This document shows positions 63,289-64,000 of a DNA stretch of 64,000 nucleotides, piece by piece. Source of the DNA: Thermoguttaceae bacterium. Its GTDB lineage: Bacteria; Planctomycetota; Planctomycetia; Pirellulales; Thermoguttaceae. A program made the translations under genes and the position numbers. The notes beneath the pieces were generated by a model that saw nothing but the letters and a program-made list of their open reading frames with translations, was not told the DNA's origin and ran no database searches. Position 1 is the stretch's first letter. Each line of letters starts with the position of its first letter. The stretch covers positions 62,001 to 126,000 of the forward strand of contig JAFQXE010000038.1 in the NCBI GenBank assembly GCA_017407125.1. Reading direction: 5' to 3'.

Positions 63289-64000
63289 ATGAAACGTTTG
63301 ATTTGTATCGTTCAGACGGGCGTTTTGCTTTGTCTGTCGTCGTTTTGTTTAGCTCAAACCCCGGAGGCAGACATGGCGTCTACCAGCGCATCTCAATTTG
63401 ACCAATATCGCTTTACGCTCTCGGACGCCGACGCCGTCGCGCGCCTGAAAAAGCGGATTCAGCAAGACCATCCCAACGTGGATTTCGGCGTCGTGGACGT
63501 TGCCTCGCCAACCCGGCTGACGTCTCCCGATAACGCTGTTACGTTCTGGTTTTTGTTCAAGGGAAAAGGGGAAATCCTCCTTCCCGCCGGGTACAGAACT
63601 CAAGAGGGCGACGGGGCGTTTTTCTCGTCCGGCTATCAGACCGACGCGACCCCAGCCGACCTGGCAGAGAAGCTCAATCTGATTGAAAAGAAATTCGATA
63701 CCGTCGCTACGGCGGTTCAGACGCCGGTTCGGGCGATTCTCGACCGCGCGACAGCCGGCAAGGACGCGGACGGAAACCCCGCCTTTGCAGGCGACGTCTG
63801 CGGCGAACTCTGGAAGCTGGAAGAGTCGAGCGTTCGTCCGTGGTCGAGCGACGCGGAAGTTCAGGCGGCTCTGGAATGGCTGTTTTCCGTCTACGGGAAG
63901 ATCGGCTGGTCGACAAAACAGGCGGACGGCTGGGAACCGATGATGAGCGGGGATCAGATTACTCTCGCCGCCGGTGAATCCGTTGACGTCCGGGGCGATT
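63289..64000 (+). CDS. Secreted protein of unknown function, truncated by the window end
   Basis: An open frame starts at the ATG after GGAGAGAATCC and runs without a stop to the end of the window (237 complete codons). The first 22 residues are a signal peptide (MKRLICIVQTGVLLCLSSFC, then LA before QTPEA). The visible part has a helical segment (DADAVARLKKRIQQDHPNVD), a beta-rich region (AVTFWFLFKGKGEILLPAGY) and a third stretch around DVCGELWKLEESSVRPWSSD. No family is recognised from this part. The GC content and codon use match the housekeeping genes, so it is likely a real gene. Confidence 0.7.
   Translation, partial: MKRLICIVQTGVLLCLSSFCLAQTPEADMASTSASQFDQYRFTLSDADAVARLKKRIQQDHPNVDFGVVDVASPTRLTSPDNAVTFWFLFKGKGEILLPAGYRTQEGDGAFFSSGYQTDATPADLAEKLNLIEKKFDTVATAVQTPVRAILDRATAGKDADGNPAFAGDVCGELWKLEESSVRPWSSDAEVQAALEWLFSVYGKIGWSTKQADGWEPMMSGDQITLAAGESVDVRGD

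Overview
The window looks like a chromosomal segment of a planctomycete, most likely from the order Pirellulales. This is an inference from gene content; no rRNA or marker tree is available here. The supporting signs are four proteins ending in PEP-CTERM sorting signals, a DUF1559 protein with a prepilin-type N-terminus, a DUF1570-type HEATH-motif protein, an HzsA-like protein with two haem c motifs, a SUMF1 protein with a planctomycete-type J-like N-terminus, and a formylglycine sulfatase. Housekeeping genes (pheA, pyrG, carB, nadB, menA) are single and scattered rather than in large operons. The sequence also shows several clear TTGACA/TATAAT-type promoters, and most spacers are packed with short palindromic repeats.

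Layout. 0-7.2 kb: secreted prenyltransferase-fold protein, HzsA-like dihaem protein, an AT-rich YgjP-type metallopeptidase followed by a relic of an HzsA-like 3' end, and an NCS1 permease with a large Ala/Glu-rich insert. 7.7-15.3 kb: PEP-CTERM protein, sulfatase, DUF1570 protein, MenA-type prenyltransferase. 15.8-19.6 kb: P-protein (pheA), a secreted protein of unknown function, CTP synthase. 20.1-25.9 kb: J-like/TPR/triple-SUMF1 membrane protein and a MurE-like protein with a ruined P-loop. 26.1-30.5 kb: two small envelope proteins, L-aspartate oxidase, thioredoxin-fold protein. 30.7-37 kb: two more secreted thioredoxin-fold paralogues, one of them a 1384-residue lipoprotein with two thioredoxin domains and a TPAEE repeat linker. 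37.5-41.9 kb: LPG-synthase-like membrane protein, MoxR ATPase, radical SAM protein. 42.8-49.4 kb: beta-strand-repeat PEP-CTERM protein whose start is broken by a poly-C tract, and carB. 49.7-54.6 kb: orphan membrane protein, large exported protein of unknown function, DUF1559 protein. 55-62.7 kb: two giant paralogous beta-strand-repeat PEP-CTERM proteins. 63.3-64 kb: a truncated secreted protein.

Functional themes. Much of the window serves the cell surface: PEP-CTERM proteins, beta-helical repeat proteins, lipoproteins and secreted thioredoxin-fold proteins. The rest is ordinary metabolism. No CRISPR array, phage block, tRNA or rRNA was seen. No exosortase is encoded here, so sorting of the PEP-CTERM proteins must depend on a gene elsewhere.

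The most unusual signals are: (1) a C10 tract that puts a surface-protein gene out of frame with its well-placed ATG, a candidate phase-variable locus; (2) a two-copy, three-stem intergenic element whose apical stem is preserved despite different sequence; (3) heptanucleotide tandem arrays next to many gene ends, one of which encodes part of a signal peptide; (4) a module-shuffled family of secreted thioredoxin proteins; (5) a roughly 108-residue helical insert inside an NCS1 transporter; (6) enzyme-like proteins that have lost key catalytic residues (MurE-like, SUMF1).
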